Part shown: piece after piece, positions 44,474 through 52,578 of the stretch
Numbering within the stretch: the stretch's first letter is position 1
Layout of the letters: each line of letters starts with the position of its first letter
Position numbers and translations under genes: made by a program
The notes under the pieces: model-generated
Told to the model about the DNA's origin: nothing
Seen by the model: the letters and a program-made list of their open reading frames with translations, nothing else
The model's database searches: none
Source of the DNA: Atlantibacter subterraneus
GTDB lineage: Bacteria; Pseudomonadota; Gammaproteobacteria; Enterobacterales; Enterobacteriaceae
Assembly (NCBI RefSeq): GCF_007570865.1
Contig: NZ_VLPS01000001.1
Location: 744,001-808,000, forward strand
Direction: 5' to 3'
DNA length: 64,000 bases

Positions 44474-47400
44474 TTATGCCTGAGTGCGCAGCGCTTCAAG
44501 GCGGCGCAGGTCGAAGTCGTTCAGTTCGTCGGTGTAGTCTTCGGTGATCGGCGCAGGCCACTCGCCAGTGTCGAACGCGTTTGCGATGCGGTTCATGGTC
44601 TGGCGATACTCCAGCATCCCCAGCTCAATCAGCTCTTCGCTGGCTTCGACGATAGCGATCCAGTGGTAGCCCTCGTCTTTGTTGACGAAAATCCAGAAGA
44701 ATTGGTCCAGGGCAGCGGTCTGCATATACATGGCCGCGCTCAGGTGATAATCGCGGTCGATGATTTCACGGTGCAGGCGGGCGCGCAGGCCGGACTGCTT
44801 TACGTTCCACATGCTGATGGTTTTCAGGTCAGCGCCGACCCGCACGCCGTCGATGTCGATTTCCAGGTCCGGGCGCACGCGGATTTCCAGGCCGGTCTCT
44901 TCGTCGATACCGAAATAGCTCGTCTCAACAGCGCGGTCAGGGTGCAGCAGCAGTTTCCCGGCGGTCGGATGCTCATGCAGGGCTTTCTGAATGGCCAGCG
45001 CTGTTTCCATCTGCTGGTGAGTCACCAGAATCTTGTCGCCCGGGTTATCGCGCCACGCATCCAGCAGTTCGTCAGCAAATACCGCATCAGGCTTAATGGA
45101 CTTCACAGCCTGGATCATCTCCGCTTTGGTTCCGGACACTTTCAGCGGTGCCGGTTTCTGCGCTTCCTGCGCCACCAGGTCAGGATTAATGATCGCCAGT
45201 TGCTCGAGCATCGCATCACGACTGCCGCTGGTTTTCACCGGCGCGGGCAGGGTGGCGTTGTACTCCTTGATGCAGGCCTTCATCGCGACAGCGGTCTGCT
45301 TCTGGTCCGCCGCGATACGCTGGAACTCAGCTGGCAGCGTCATATAGCTCTGCGCTGTTTCTTCCAGGCTACCGCCCATCGGTACCTGCGCGGGTAGGGT
45401 GGCGTTGCGCTCTTCCAGCAGCGCTTTGATATCTTCAGTGCTTAGCAGCGACGGTAAGCTGGCGTTATGTTCGTCGATAAAGGCTCGTAGGGTCGCAGCG
45501 GTGGTGAATGCCCCCTCGGGGATCACCGGCTCCACGCTGAACTCTTCGTCGAGGTTTTCCGGCTGCAGCGCCAGCGCATGCACCAGGTTACCCATATCCA
45601 GCACTTTGGAGCCTTCGCGCGGGATAGTTTTGGCGACGTGGCGCGCGTTGTAATACATCAGTGATACGCGGGCATCTTTCACCATGGTGGAACTGATGCC
45701 GTTCGCGGTGTGGTAAACGTTGTTCGGCAACCCTTCATAACGGCCTGGTTCGAAGAACGCGGGATACTCGATTACTGGCTCTTCTTCAGTGTCCGAAATA
45801 TTTTCAGGAATATTTTGTTGTTCAGATTGCTGTTCAGCGGCGGCTGCGAGGGCCGGGCAGCCAGCGGCAAAAACTTCGGCAGCGTTCACGGCATCTGCCT
45901 GCGGATGATCTTCATTAGCGCTTTCGCCTGTTGAAACCGGAGTACCAACCGGGATTTCGTTACTGACAGCCGTTTCCATCTGCACATCTTCGGTAATCTC
46001 CAGTTCTTCTCGCAGGCCTTCGGCCATTTCCTGATAAGTGGCGTCACCCATTACCGGGCCGTTGTCCGGATTAATCGGAGTGTTACCGGTCAGCCCCTCG
46101 ATAGAGAACACACCAGCGCCGAGGCTTTCGACCTTTGGCTGTGCGGCTGCTTCTTCAGCCCGGCGGCGCGTCCCTTCTTCCCGGACGCGCTGCAGATTCT
46201 CTTCGTGAGTACAGAAATTTTTACGCGGCGTTTTATCCCATTTCGGATCCGCCGGGTCGCTGATACCCTCGACATATTCGCCGCGGCCAGCAGCCAGTTG
46301 TTTATCCAGGGTTTCACGGCTGAATTGCGCAGCCTCTACAGTTGCAGCATCTGGCTTGTCATGCTGGTGTTCTTTCAGGTTTGCGCTGATGTAGGTTTGC
46401 AGGCTGACCGGGAAATGATGGACGTTCTCGGCGGCGCCACGGATCAAGGCAAAAATAGCAGCGCGTGAATAGTCCAGGATACCCGCTGTTTTGCGCAGCG
46501 CGGCTGACCATTCCCTGAACGGGCTTTCTTTTTTCTCAATGATTTCTCTGGCGCGGCGGTGAATGGATACGGGGATGTTGTAAATATCGAAATCCATTGG
46601 CAGGGTCGCGGCTGCGATCTCGTAATCAAGCGTATCCAGGGTATGCGTGTAGTCCTGGCTGCGATCGGTCACGATGCCGCCGCCAGCGTTTGTTCCCACA
46701 TCAGTGCGTTGGGTAACTACGGTTCCGCTTTTCTTTTGCCATTTGGCTGTTACATCGCTACGAACCTGGTGATTGCCATGTCCACCGGTATCACATGCAT
46801 TATTGTGAGCGTTAATCCACTCGCCAAAAAAGCCGACAAGATGCGCTAACTGAGGAGCTTTACCGTCCAGAGGCCAGACAGATTTTGTCTCAGCGAGCAG
46901 GTCAGCCAGGGTTTCCGGGAAAACATGCTGAAGCTGGCGAAGGTCATGACTGCGACAGGCCAGCAATACGTTTTGGGGATAGGTAGCGTCCATATCCATG
47001 CTTAGGCGAGTAATTTCACCTTTTTGCTCAGCGCTCAGCTCATCAAACAGGCCGAAAAGCCATGTACCCAGTACACGCTGTTCGAATGTGTATGACTGGT
47101 GTGAAGCGGCGCGTTCCTGAAGCCCTGATTCATTACCTCCGGCTGTTTCCTCCAGCTGCGCGCGCTCGTCCTGGATATTCACGGATTTAGCTTCTTTGGT
47201 GATTTTGCTCCAGGAAATACCGTCGTCGCCGAGTTCATAACGATCGCACCAGGTATCATCCAAAACGCCTTCGGCGGGCAGGTCGTCAACAACAAGCCAG
47301 TTCGTACGGACCGGAAGCTGGTAATCCGCGCCGCGTCCAGTTTCAATTTCGGCGTCTTCCAGGATGTTCTCGATTTCACGCTGGGCGCGTGAGTCGGATT

Positions 47401-47476
47401 TGGCAGAGAGCCAGCAAAACAGGTTTTTTGCTCCTGACTTCGCTTTTGCCTTAATGAGAAACGCATAGGTGTTCAT
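44474..47476 (-). CDS. recE: Exodeoxyribonuclease VIII RecE
   Basis: Protein of 1000 residues with AAAGGAG before ATG. The N-terminal two thirds are non-catalytic and variable. The nuclease begins at about residue 580 (FFEPGRYEGLPNNVYH, DMGNLVHALALQP) and ends with the catalytic block RVRPDLEIDIDGVRVGADLK, i.e. the D...D...D-x-K of the PD-(D/E)xK fold. Three copies of an E-x-N-A-(S/T)-L-P motif sit in an insert inside it. A 5'-3' double-strand exonuclease producing 3' tails for RecT. Six bases before recT's stop-to-start junction, so co-expressed. Confidence 0.92.
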   Translation of the reverse strand: MNTYAFLIKAKAKSGAKNLFCWLSAKSDSRAQREIENILEDAEIETGRGADYQLPVRTNWLVVDDLPAEGVLDDTWCDRYELGDDGISWSKITKEAKSVNIQDERAQLEETAGGNESGLQERAASHQSYTFEQRVLGTWLFGLFDELSAEQKGEITRLSMDMDATYPQNVLLACRSHDLRQLQHVFPETLADLLAETKSVWPLDGKAPQLAHLVGFFGEWINAHNNACDTGGHGNHQVRSDVTAKWQKKSGTVVTQRTDVGTNAGGGIVTDRSQDYTHTLDTLDYEIAAATLPMDFDIYNIPVSIHRRAREIIEKKESPFREWSAALRKTAGILDYSRAAIFALIRGAAENVHHFPVSLQTYISANLKEHQHDKPDAATVEAAQFSRETLDKQLAAGRGEYVEGISDPADPKWDKTPRKNFCTHEENLQRVREEGTRRRAEEAAAQPKVESLGAGVFSIEGLTGNTPINPDNGPVMGDATYQEMAEGLREELEITEDVQMETAVSNEIPVGTPVSTGESANEDHPQADAVNAAEVFAAGCPALAAAAEQQSEQQNIPENISDTEEEPVIEYPAFFEPGRYEGLPNNVYHTANGISSTMVKDARVSLMYYNARHVAKTIPREGSKVLDMGNLVHALALQPENLDEEFSVEPVIPEGAFTTAATLRAFIDEHNASLPSLLSTEDIKALLEERNATLPAQVPMGGSLEETAQSYMTLPAEFQRIAADQKQTAVAMKACIKEYNATLPAPVKTSGSRDAMLEQLAIINPDLVAQEAQKPAPLKVSGTKAEMIQAVKSIKPDAVFADELLDAWRDNPGDKILVTHQQMETALAIQKALHEHPTAGKLLLHPDRAVETSYFGIDEETGLEIRVRPDLEIDIDGVRVGADLKTISMWNVKQSGLRARLHREIIDRDYHLSAAMYMQTAALDQFFWIFVNKDEGYHWIAIVEASEELIELGMLEYRQTMNRIANAFDTGEWPAPITEDYTDELNDFDLRRLEALRTQA

Positions 47477-47580
47477 TGCGTCTGAGCTCCTTTGGGTTGT
47501 AAGATCCCCGGCGCTTGCAAGAGCCGCCTTCGGTTTAGGTGAAAAATTCCGGTATGCTTTGGTCGGTGTTACCGGACGTA

Positions 47581-47603
47581 AGGCCCGCTTCGGCGGGTTT
47601 TTG
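47581..47603 (+). terminator. Terminator-like hairpin facing right, inside the leftward operon
   Basis: GCCCGC-TTCG-GCGGGT followed by TTTT when read rightwards. Genes on both sides read leftwards, so it would stop only an antisense transcript or act as an RNA structure. Confidence 0.5.
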
Positions 47604-47606
47604 CGT

Positions 47607-47981
47607 TTATGGCTCGTGAGCCATCTGGTCGTGCTCGGCGCACTGCCTGGAGCAGTACTGCCGTTCTTCGCGGGTAAGCATGTTACCGCGCAGTAAAAGC
47701 AGGGTGCTTTTCACTTCGTCGCCTGGCTGAAGAGGGCTTTTGCAGTAGGCGCATTTCGCGCCGGTAGTTTCCTGTCCGTGGATCATCGGATCACCCCAGC
47801 CATTCAGTAAAACTTCCACAAGACAATCGTTGATACGTGTGGCGCCGCGCATGGTGCGCAGGTACACGTATTTGCCGCGAACCGCTGACACATTCCAGGT
47901 GTGCCCGTCGTGCTTTGCCAGCATTCCCGGAACCACGCACTGGCGAATGATGTGCATCGTTCCGTAGTGTTGATTAACCAT
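47607..47981 (-). CDS. First gene of the left operon: zinc-ribbon-like phage protein
   Basis: Protein of 124 residues with AGAGG before the ATG. The second half has KCAYCKSPL and YCSRQCAEH, two CxxC pairs that would hold a zinc ion. It directly follows promoter PL, the position of N or its replacements in lambdoid phages. There is no arginine-rich N-like motif, so I do not call it an antiterminator. Function unknown. Confidence 0.7.
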   Translation of the reverse strand: MVNQHYGTMHIIRQCVVPGMLAKHDGHTWNVSAVRGKYVYLRTMRGATRINDCLVEVLLNGWGDPMIHGQETTGAKCAYCKSPLQPGDEVKSTLLLLRGNMLTREERQYCSRQCAEHDQMAHEP

Positions 47982-48053
47982 CTCATCCTCTGCCGTTATC
48001 GCCCGGCTGGCGGAACGTTTATCGGAGCAACGCAGCGCGTTGTTGATGCTGGA

Positions 48054-48083
48054 AGTTTACTCATTACTAAACGTTTGTGTAAA
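48054..48083 (-). promoter_or_regulatory. Leftward early promoter PL
   Basis: On the minus strand: -35 TTTACA (48083-48078), 18-base spacer, -10 TAAACT (48059-48054). Drives the recET-int operon. The operator 48055-48072 covers the spacer and -10. Confidence 0.7.
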
Positions 48084-48121
48084 GTGTTTGATAAACATTT
48101 TTCGTTTAGTTGACGCTAAAC
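48055..48121. promoter_or_regulatory. Left operator array (three GTTTA-N8-TAAAC sites)
   Basis: Sites at 48055-48072 and 48104-48121 are perfect GTTTA-N8-TAAAC palindromes. A third at 48079-48096 is degenerate on one arm (GTAAA). Start-to-start spacing is 24 and 25 bases, close to two helical turns plus, as in lambda OL. They overlap PL and its upstream flank. Confidence 0.75.
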
Positions 48122-48166
48122 AATTAAGATTTAAGGTTTTTTAGTTTTGAATGAGACTGATAGGTA

Positions 48167-48191
48167 TAAAAAAACCGCCCATAAGGCGGTT
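48167..48191 (-). terminator. Terminator of the repressor gene
   Basis: On the minus strand AACCGCC-TTAT-GGGCGGTTTTTTT, 18 bases past the repressor stop. Confidence 0.85.
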
Positions 48192-48208
48192 ATATTGAGA
48201 GGTTTTAC

Positions 48209-48565
48209 TTACTTACGTGAGGCTAGAAGCTCTTTGAAGAGTTTATTGAACTTCTCGTACATACTTTCAAACTCTATTAGCATCTCTTTTTTAGTGGAGT
48301 CAGGAAAGCTACGGTAATATTTGATTAGTTGAAGTTCATCAGAAGTCAGTACCACTTCATTAGGCCGTTTATCGCCTTGCCCACCATCCTCATCTAAATA
48401 TCCCGATGGCATGCCGTAGTCGTTTTCGATTCTTCTGGCCGCTCTTTCCCCAAAGGAGCTCTTACCATTTATCAACTGGGATAAATAGCTCTTCTCTTTT
48501 TCTGGCAGCGATTTATCGGCGAACCACGCCTTGAGCTGCATTCTTCTTACTTCTGCTTTGGTCAT
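48209..48565 (-). CDS. Short CI-like repressor without peptidase domain
   Basis: Protein of 118 residues from the ATG at 48565. A helix-turn-helix of the CI type covers about residues 8-60 (KAWFADKSLPEKEKSYLSQ, NGKSSFGERAARRIEND). The rest is one long charged helix (SDELQLIKYYRSFPDSTKK, then FNKLFKELLASRK), suited to dimer formation. The S24/LexA self-cleavage domain is absent. A longer form from 48637 would have a better ribosome site but would code through PR and both right operators, so the shorter, possibly leaderless, start is preferred. Confidence 0.75.
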   Translation of the reverse strand: MTKAEVRRMQLKAWFADKSLPEKEKSYLSQLINGKSSFGERAARRIENDYGMPSGYLDEDGGQGDKRPNEVVLTSDELQLIKYYRSFPDSTKKEMLIEFESMYEKFNKLFKELLASRK

Positions 48566-48576
48566 TAGCGCATTTT

Positions 48577-48633
48577 GATTAGTAAATTCTAAACAAGCAA
48601 ATACTTGACTATAAGGTTTAGTAATTAGTAAAC
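48577..48633. promoter_or_regulatory. Right operators (two GTTTA-N8-TAAAC-type sites)
   Basis: A perfect site GTTTA-GTAATTAG-TAAAC at 48616-48633 overlaps the PR -10. A second at 48577-48594 (GATTA-GTAAATTC-TAAAC) lies next to the repressor start. Same pattern as the left array. Confidence 0.72.
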
Positions 48634-48634
48634 T
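48605..48634 (+). promoter_or_regulatory. Rightward early promoter PR
   Basis: -35 TTGACT (48605-48610), 18-base spacer, -10 TAAACT (48629-48634). The -10 and spacer length equal those of PL. Transcript would begin about 20 bases before the cro-like gene. Confidence 0.75.
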
Positions 48635-48661
48635 CATTTTCACACCTTAGAAGGAGAGTAT

Positions 48662-48928
48662 ATGCAACTCAAAGATTACCTTTCTCAGCAACGTGGTAAC
48701 GCTAAATGGCTTGCCAAAAAGCTGGGGATCTCAATGTCCTTTCTGTCCCAGATGGCCTCCAGCTCGGCACCAATTTCTCCTCGCCGCGCCATAGAGATTG
48801 AACGTTATACGGACGGCATGGTTACTCGGGCTGATTGCTTGCCAAGTGAATGGGTTCACATTTGGCCGGAATTTACTCCGCGGTCTTGTAAGGCGGCGGT
48901 TAACGAAGCAGCACCTAAGGAGCAGTAA
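48662..48928 (+). CDS. ydaS: YdaS-type Cro-like DNA-binding protein
   Basis: Protein of 88 residues with GAAGGAG upstream. Helix-turn-helix at about 12-45 (NAKWLAKKLGISMSFLSQM, ISPRRAIEIERYTDG). It occupies the cro position right after PR. The family was first described in Rac as the antitoxin of ydaS-ydaT; position and fold argue for a Cro-like role that represses the early promoters. Confidence 0.85.
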   Translation: MQLKDYLSQQRGNAKWLAKKLGISMSFLSQMASSSAPISPRRAIEIERYTDGMVTRADCLPSEWVHIWPEFTPRSCKAAVNEAAPKEQ

Positions 48929-49462
48929 ATGCAATCACTTCAATTTCAACAGAGTACCGGAACAATTCCGGTAACGATGATAAATCGTTCTCAGGCGAAG
49001 CCGGAGTTTACCCACCAGCAGCTTCGTGCGGCTGTTCGTGCATGGGCGGCTGCGATCGATAACCAGGACGTGGTGGCCGGGCTGATTGTTGAGGAATATC
49101 AACTCAGCGGCGGCGGCCTGGAGTTCCCGGCCGAAATCAACCGTCAGCGCCAAAAGCTATTCCGCTGGCTGGACGGCGATACCGCTTACGCTCGCGACAA
49201 CATTTGCGAGTTAACCCCTGCAATTCTGAATGTTCTTCCGCTCGAGTTTCGTACGCGGCTTATTCCTCAGGAAGACATCCTTTCGCGCGTAGCGACGGCG
49301 ATAAAAGAGTGCGCGGAAGCCAAGCAGGCCGTGCTGATGAAAGCGCCTGAACATCAGAAGATGAAAGAGGTTAGCGAGGGGATCGCGTCGTTGTTTCGTC
49401 TGATGCCCGAGCAGGTCGGTCCGTTGATGACAATGGTCACGTCGATGCTGGGCGTCATGTAA
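48929..49462 (+). CDS. ydaT: YdaT-type CII-like protein
   Basis: Protein of 177 residues, start directly after the ydaS stop with AAGGAG upstream. The core EEYQLSGGGLEFP, KLFRWLDGDTAYAR and LTPAILNVLPLEFRTRL matches Rac YdaT. The C-terminal helix is longer than in Rac YdaT (140). Rac YdaT is toxic when over-expressed and binds DNA; here it has the cII position, so an activator role in lysogeny is as likely as a toxin role. Confidence 0.8.
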   Translation: MQSLQFQQSTGTIPVTMINRSQAKPEFTHQQLRAAVRAWAAAIDNQDVVAGLIVEEYQLSGGGLEFPAEINRQRQKLFRWLDGDTAYARDNICELTPAILNVLPLEFRTRLIPQEDILSRVATAIKECAEAKQAVLMKAPEHQKMKEVSEGIASLFRLMPEQVGPLMTMVTSMLGVM

Positions 49463-49474
49463 CCGGGGCCGCTT

Positions 49475-49728
49475 ATGAACCATGAGCAGTTTATCGAGAA
49501 GCACGTACGCGAAGAGCTTATCCGCCTGGGTTTTCCGGTGCCGGTGGCTCAGGGGGGGCATTCCAGGCCGTGGACTTATACCGGCGCATGTCTCAGGCAA
49601 GCCGCAAAGGGAAAATTTTCGATGATGTTTTACGACATGCGAAGTTGTGGGCAGAGAAACAAACAACCTCAGCCGACAGGTTCGAAGAAAAGCGCGTTAA
49701 GCGCACCGAACAGCGGGGGCTGTTCTGA
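49475..49728 (+). pseudogene. Frameshifted early phage gene (G-tract 49552-49558)
   Basis: From ATG 49475 the frame gives MNHEQFIEKHVREELIRLG up to VPVAQGG, then nonsense-like sequence. In another frame from 49558 the sequence is protein-like (AFQAVDLYRRMSQASRKGK, then HAKLWAEKQTTSADRFEEK) to TGA at 49726. One extra G in the seven-G run would join the two into an 84-85 residue protein. So the gene is either broken, misread in assembly, or expressed through slippage. Function unknown; it lies between the cII-like gene and the replication gene. Confidence 0.65.
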
Positions 49729-49845
49729 AAGGGTGAAGACCGTGCTGGTGGAACAGCAACGGCCTTCGGGTGCAATAACTGGAAGCGATTGCGAGGTCAT
49801 TATGACAAACACCATTTTAAATTACCAGGCGCGGGAGGCATAGCT

Positions 49846-50877
49846 ATGTCGAATGTCGCCTACGCCAATTTTGCGGCGCATTCCGCCGCCAGGAGCAACC
49901 GGATGGAAAACCAGAAGACCGGATTCATCCCGTTGTACCGGAGTGTGCTTAAACAACCCTGGTCTAAAGATGTTTTCCTGCGAACGCTGTGGGACAACCT
50001 TCTGCTGAACGCCGCCCGACAGCCGTACACAGCGAGTTTTAAGGGGCGTCAATGGCCACTGCAAACCGGACAACTGGTGACCACCTCAGCCGATCTGGGG
50101 CTGAATCTGTGCGACCGTAACGGAGAGCCAGCGAGCCGCCATGCGGTGGATCGGATGCTCTCATTTTTTGAGAAAGAAGGCATGATTTCCACCGCCGGTG
50201 AACGTCGGAAAGGCACGGTGATCACTATCACAAATTATGCACTGTACGCTCAAAAAATAGACAATTTGCCCGCGCATAAAGCCGAGCATAACGGCGAGCA
50301 TTACCCCGAGCATAACAAACTCAGTAACGGCGCGGGTTTGGATGGTGATGCCGCGAATAAGCCCGCGCAAATAGCCGCGCATAAACCCGCGAATCATGAA
50401 CAACAAGGTAATAACAATAATAAAAACATTAAAAGATCTTCGTTTCGGAATTCTGACGAATCCCGTAACGACGCCACTGAAAAATTTCTCTCTCGTCACC
50501 CCGAAGCCACTGACGGAATTTACACCCCGTCAGGCAAATCTTGGGGAACGGCTGACGACCTCAAAGCCGCGCGCTGGATTTACCAGAAACTCCTGGTGGT
50601 CAATGCCAGCCTTTCAGAACCGAAATGGGTTGAATGGGCAAACACTGTTCGCCTGATGCGCATGATTGACCGTCGGACCCACCGCGAGATTTGTGAGCTG
50701 CTCGTGTGGGCCAGCGAGGACGATTTCTGGGACAGCAACATCCTGAGCCCGTCCGGCCTTCGCAAGCACTGGGACACGCTGACCACGCAACGCGCACGTA
50801 AACCGAAAAACTCCCGCGCCAGCGCAACGCCGCTGGATTTCGATAACACAGACTGGGCGGAGGGCCTGCTGCCATGA
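49846..50877 (+). CDS. Replication initiator, O-like (YdaU family)
   Basis: Protein of 343 residues, ATG at 49846 with GGGAGG eight bases upstream. N-terminal replisome-organiser wing (FIPLYRSVLKQPWSKDVFL, then MISTAGERRKGTVITITN) of about 130 residues, an Asn/His-rich linker, and a C-terminal domain with RWIYQKLLVVNASL and RKHWDTLTTQRAR. It would bind origin repeats and recruit P. The linker (about 50270-50420) contains repeated AAGCCGAGCATAAC/GAGCATTACCCCGAG-type units, the place where lambda O carries its origin iterons. Confidence 0.8.
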   Translation: MSNVAYANFAAHSAARSNRMENQKTGFIPLYRSVLKQPWSKDVFLRTLWDNLLLNAARQPYTASFKGRQWPLQTGQLVTTSADLGLNLCDRNGEPASRHAVDRMLSFFEKEGMISTAGERRKGTVITITNYALYAQKIDNLPAHKAEHNGEHYPEHNKLSNGAGLDGDAANKPAQIAAHKPANHEQQGNNNNKNIKRSSFRNSDESRNDATEKFLSRHPEATDGIYTPSGKSWGTADDLKAARWIYQKLLVVNASLSEPKWVEWANTVRLMRMIDRRTHREICELLVWASEDDFWDSNILSPSGLRKHWDTLTTQRARKPKNSRASATPLDFDNTDWAEGLLP

Positions 50878-51605
50878 AAAACATTGGTACCGAGATGCGG
50901 AATTTCGACCGTGAGCAAATGCGCCGCGTTGCGATGGGTATGCCGGAGCAGCAATCCCAATCTCGCCAGGAGCATGTCGCCCAGGTATTCAACGAGTTGT
51001 TTAGACAGCTGCGCGCCGCGTTCCCGGCTGCAATGGCAGGATTCCGTGAACAGAGTGATTTCGACGAACTGCGGCGCCAGTGGCTGCTGGCTTTTGCGGA
51101 AAACGGGATCACCAGCTTCGCCCAGGTTGACGCAGGTATGCGTATTGCTCGCCAACAGGAAAAACCGTTTTTGCCGTCGCCCGGTCAGTTCGTGGCATGG
51201 TGCCGCGCCGAGGAAAGCGCCGCCGTGGGTCTGCCTGACCAGAACGAGCTGGTAAAGCTGGTTTACGAGTACTGCCGCAACCGCAGCCGTTACAACGATG
51301 CCGAGTCGTATCCGTGGCCTGACAACGACATCACCCCACGCACCGTGAAATACCGCGCCAGCTACTGGCTGGTCACAACCCTGTACCAACAGATGCGCTC
51401 ATACGGGCTCACTGACATGGAACTTAACCGCAAAGCCGGTGAAGAGCTGGCGAAAATGGTGAAACGCATTCGCGCTGGTGAAGTCATTCCTGAGCCGGTT
51501 GCTCGTCTGCCTGTACTGGGCAGCAAACCTGTTACGCGTGAGCAGGGGATGGCGAAAATTCAGGAAATCCGGGCGAAGTTTGGGCTTAAAGGCGGGAGGG
51601 CTTAA
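50874..51605 (+). CDS. Replication protein P (helicase loader)
   Basis: Protein of 243 residues, clearly lambda P: NFDREQMRRVAMGMPEQ, RRQWLLAFAENGI, AGMRIARQQEKPFLPSPGQF, and the C-terminal VLGSKPVTREQGMAKIQEI. It loads host DnaB at the phage origin. The start overlaps the O-like stop by four bases (ATGA). Confidence 0.92.
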   Translation: MKNIGTEMRNFDREQMRRVAMGMPEQQSQSRQEHVAQVFNELFRQLRAAFPAAMAGFREQSDFDELRRQWLLAFAENGITSFAQVDAGMRIARQQEKPFLPSPGQFVAWCRAEESAAVGLPDQNELVKLVYEYCRNRSRYNDAESYPWPDNDITPRTVKYRASYWLVTTLYQQMRSYGLTDMELNRKAGEELAKMVKRIRAGEVIPEPVARLPVLGSKPVTREQGMAKIQEIRAKFGLKGGRA

Positions 51606-51607
51606 CC

Positions 51608-51928
51608 ATGCGCAGCAAAGATCAGATTGCAATAATCACCTTTCTCAAACAGGAGAAAACCGCCACGCCACGTCGGCTGGAACGACAGCTCGGTTGGACC
51701 AACAAACACACCCACGCAATTCTGGGGCGGCTGGTTCGTCTTGGCATCGTGAAGAACATTGGTAAACCAGCACACCCTGAATACCGACTTGTTCAGCGCT
51801 GGCAGGCAAAAGTTAGCTCACCCAGGGCATATAAATCTAAACCTGCAGCGCCGTCCGTAGCGTCAGTATGCCGCCAGAACTGGCAGGGCTATCACTTACA
51901 TAAAATCTTCGGGAGTGCCCGCGCATGA
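51608..51928 (+). CDS. Winged-helix phage protein (106 aa)
   Basis: Protein of 106 residues immediately after P. Residues 3-60 form a winged helix (IITFLKQEKTATPRRLERQL, HAILGRLVRLGIVKN). Same position as ren in lambda. DNA binding is inferred from fold; partner unknown. Confidence 0.7.
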   Translation: MRSKDQIAIITFLKQEKTATPRRLERQLGWTNKHTHAILGRLVRLGIVKNIGKPAHPEYRLVQRWQAKVSSPRAYKSKPAAPSVASVCRQNWQGYHLHKIFGSARA

Positions 51929-52578
51929 AAGAAATGACTCATAAGCAGTTAATTCGCGCTACCTACGTGGTCGCTAAGTTTAAAGACTCGGAGACAGCGC
52001 AACTGCTGACCGAACTGGCGGGGCGGCTGGACTATGCGCTTGCTGCGGCGCGTACTGCCTGTGCAGAACGGGCAACCGCCATGAACGCAGAAATCGAGTG
52101 GGAAACGGCTATGCAAAAGGCTACCGGGGAAGACAACGTTGATGATGTGGTTCTGGCAATCGAAAAGCTGAAAGCCGGGCGGGGTGCGCTGGCGGCGGAG
52201 AAATTGGCGCTGAAATCATCATTTAAGCCAGACGTAATTCCAGAAGAGGCAGTTGAGGCATTCACGGAAACCGCCATCCTGGACCACGACTGGAATGATA
52301 CTAGCGAATGGTCATGGGTTGAAAATGATACAGATGTCATCCGTGCTGTGCTGGATGCAATGTCCGTTCCAGAAACCCCAGTCACTGACTCCTTCCTGGC
52401 AGAAGTCCGCAAACAGGGCGTTATCGAATTTGCAGCAGCGATGGCGGCTATACACGCTGAATGTCAGAAGGGCGGATATTTTGACCGGCAGGTAAAGGTT
52501 TACGCCAAAGCTCAGGAACTGGCTGAGTCTTATCTTAAGCAGCGCCATGAAGAGAAAACCGAAGGAGGCGTAGCGTGA
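51925..52578 (+). CDS. Phage hypothetical protein (217 aa)
   Basis: Starts in the stop of the previous gene (ATGA). Mostly helical, Ala/Glu-rich (ELAGRLDYALAAARTACAER, then VIEFAAAMAAIHAECQ). Resembles ead/eae-type accessory proteins of lambdoid phages, but I cannot name a family. No signal peptide. Confidence 0.65.
   Translation: MKEMTHKQLIRATYVVAKFKDSETAQLLTELAGRLDYALAAARTACAERATAMNAEIEWETAMQKATGEDNVDDVVLAIEKLKAGRGALAAEKLALKSSFKPDVIPEEAVEAFTETAILDHDWNDTSEWSWVENDTDVIRAVLDAMSVPETPVTDSFLAEVRKQGVIEFAAAMAAIHAECQKGGYFDRQVKVYAKAQELAESYLKQRHEEKTEGGVA

Noticed and set aside
48566-48637. N-terminal extension of the repressor from ATG 48637
   Set aside because: It has a reasonable ribosome site but would run through PR and both right operators; the DNA-binding domain begins at 48565. 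Kept only as an alternative.
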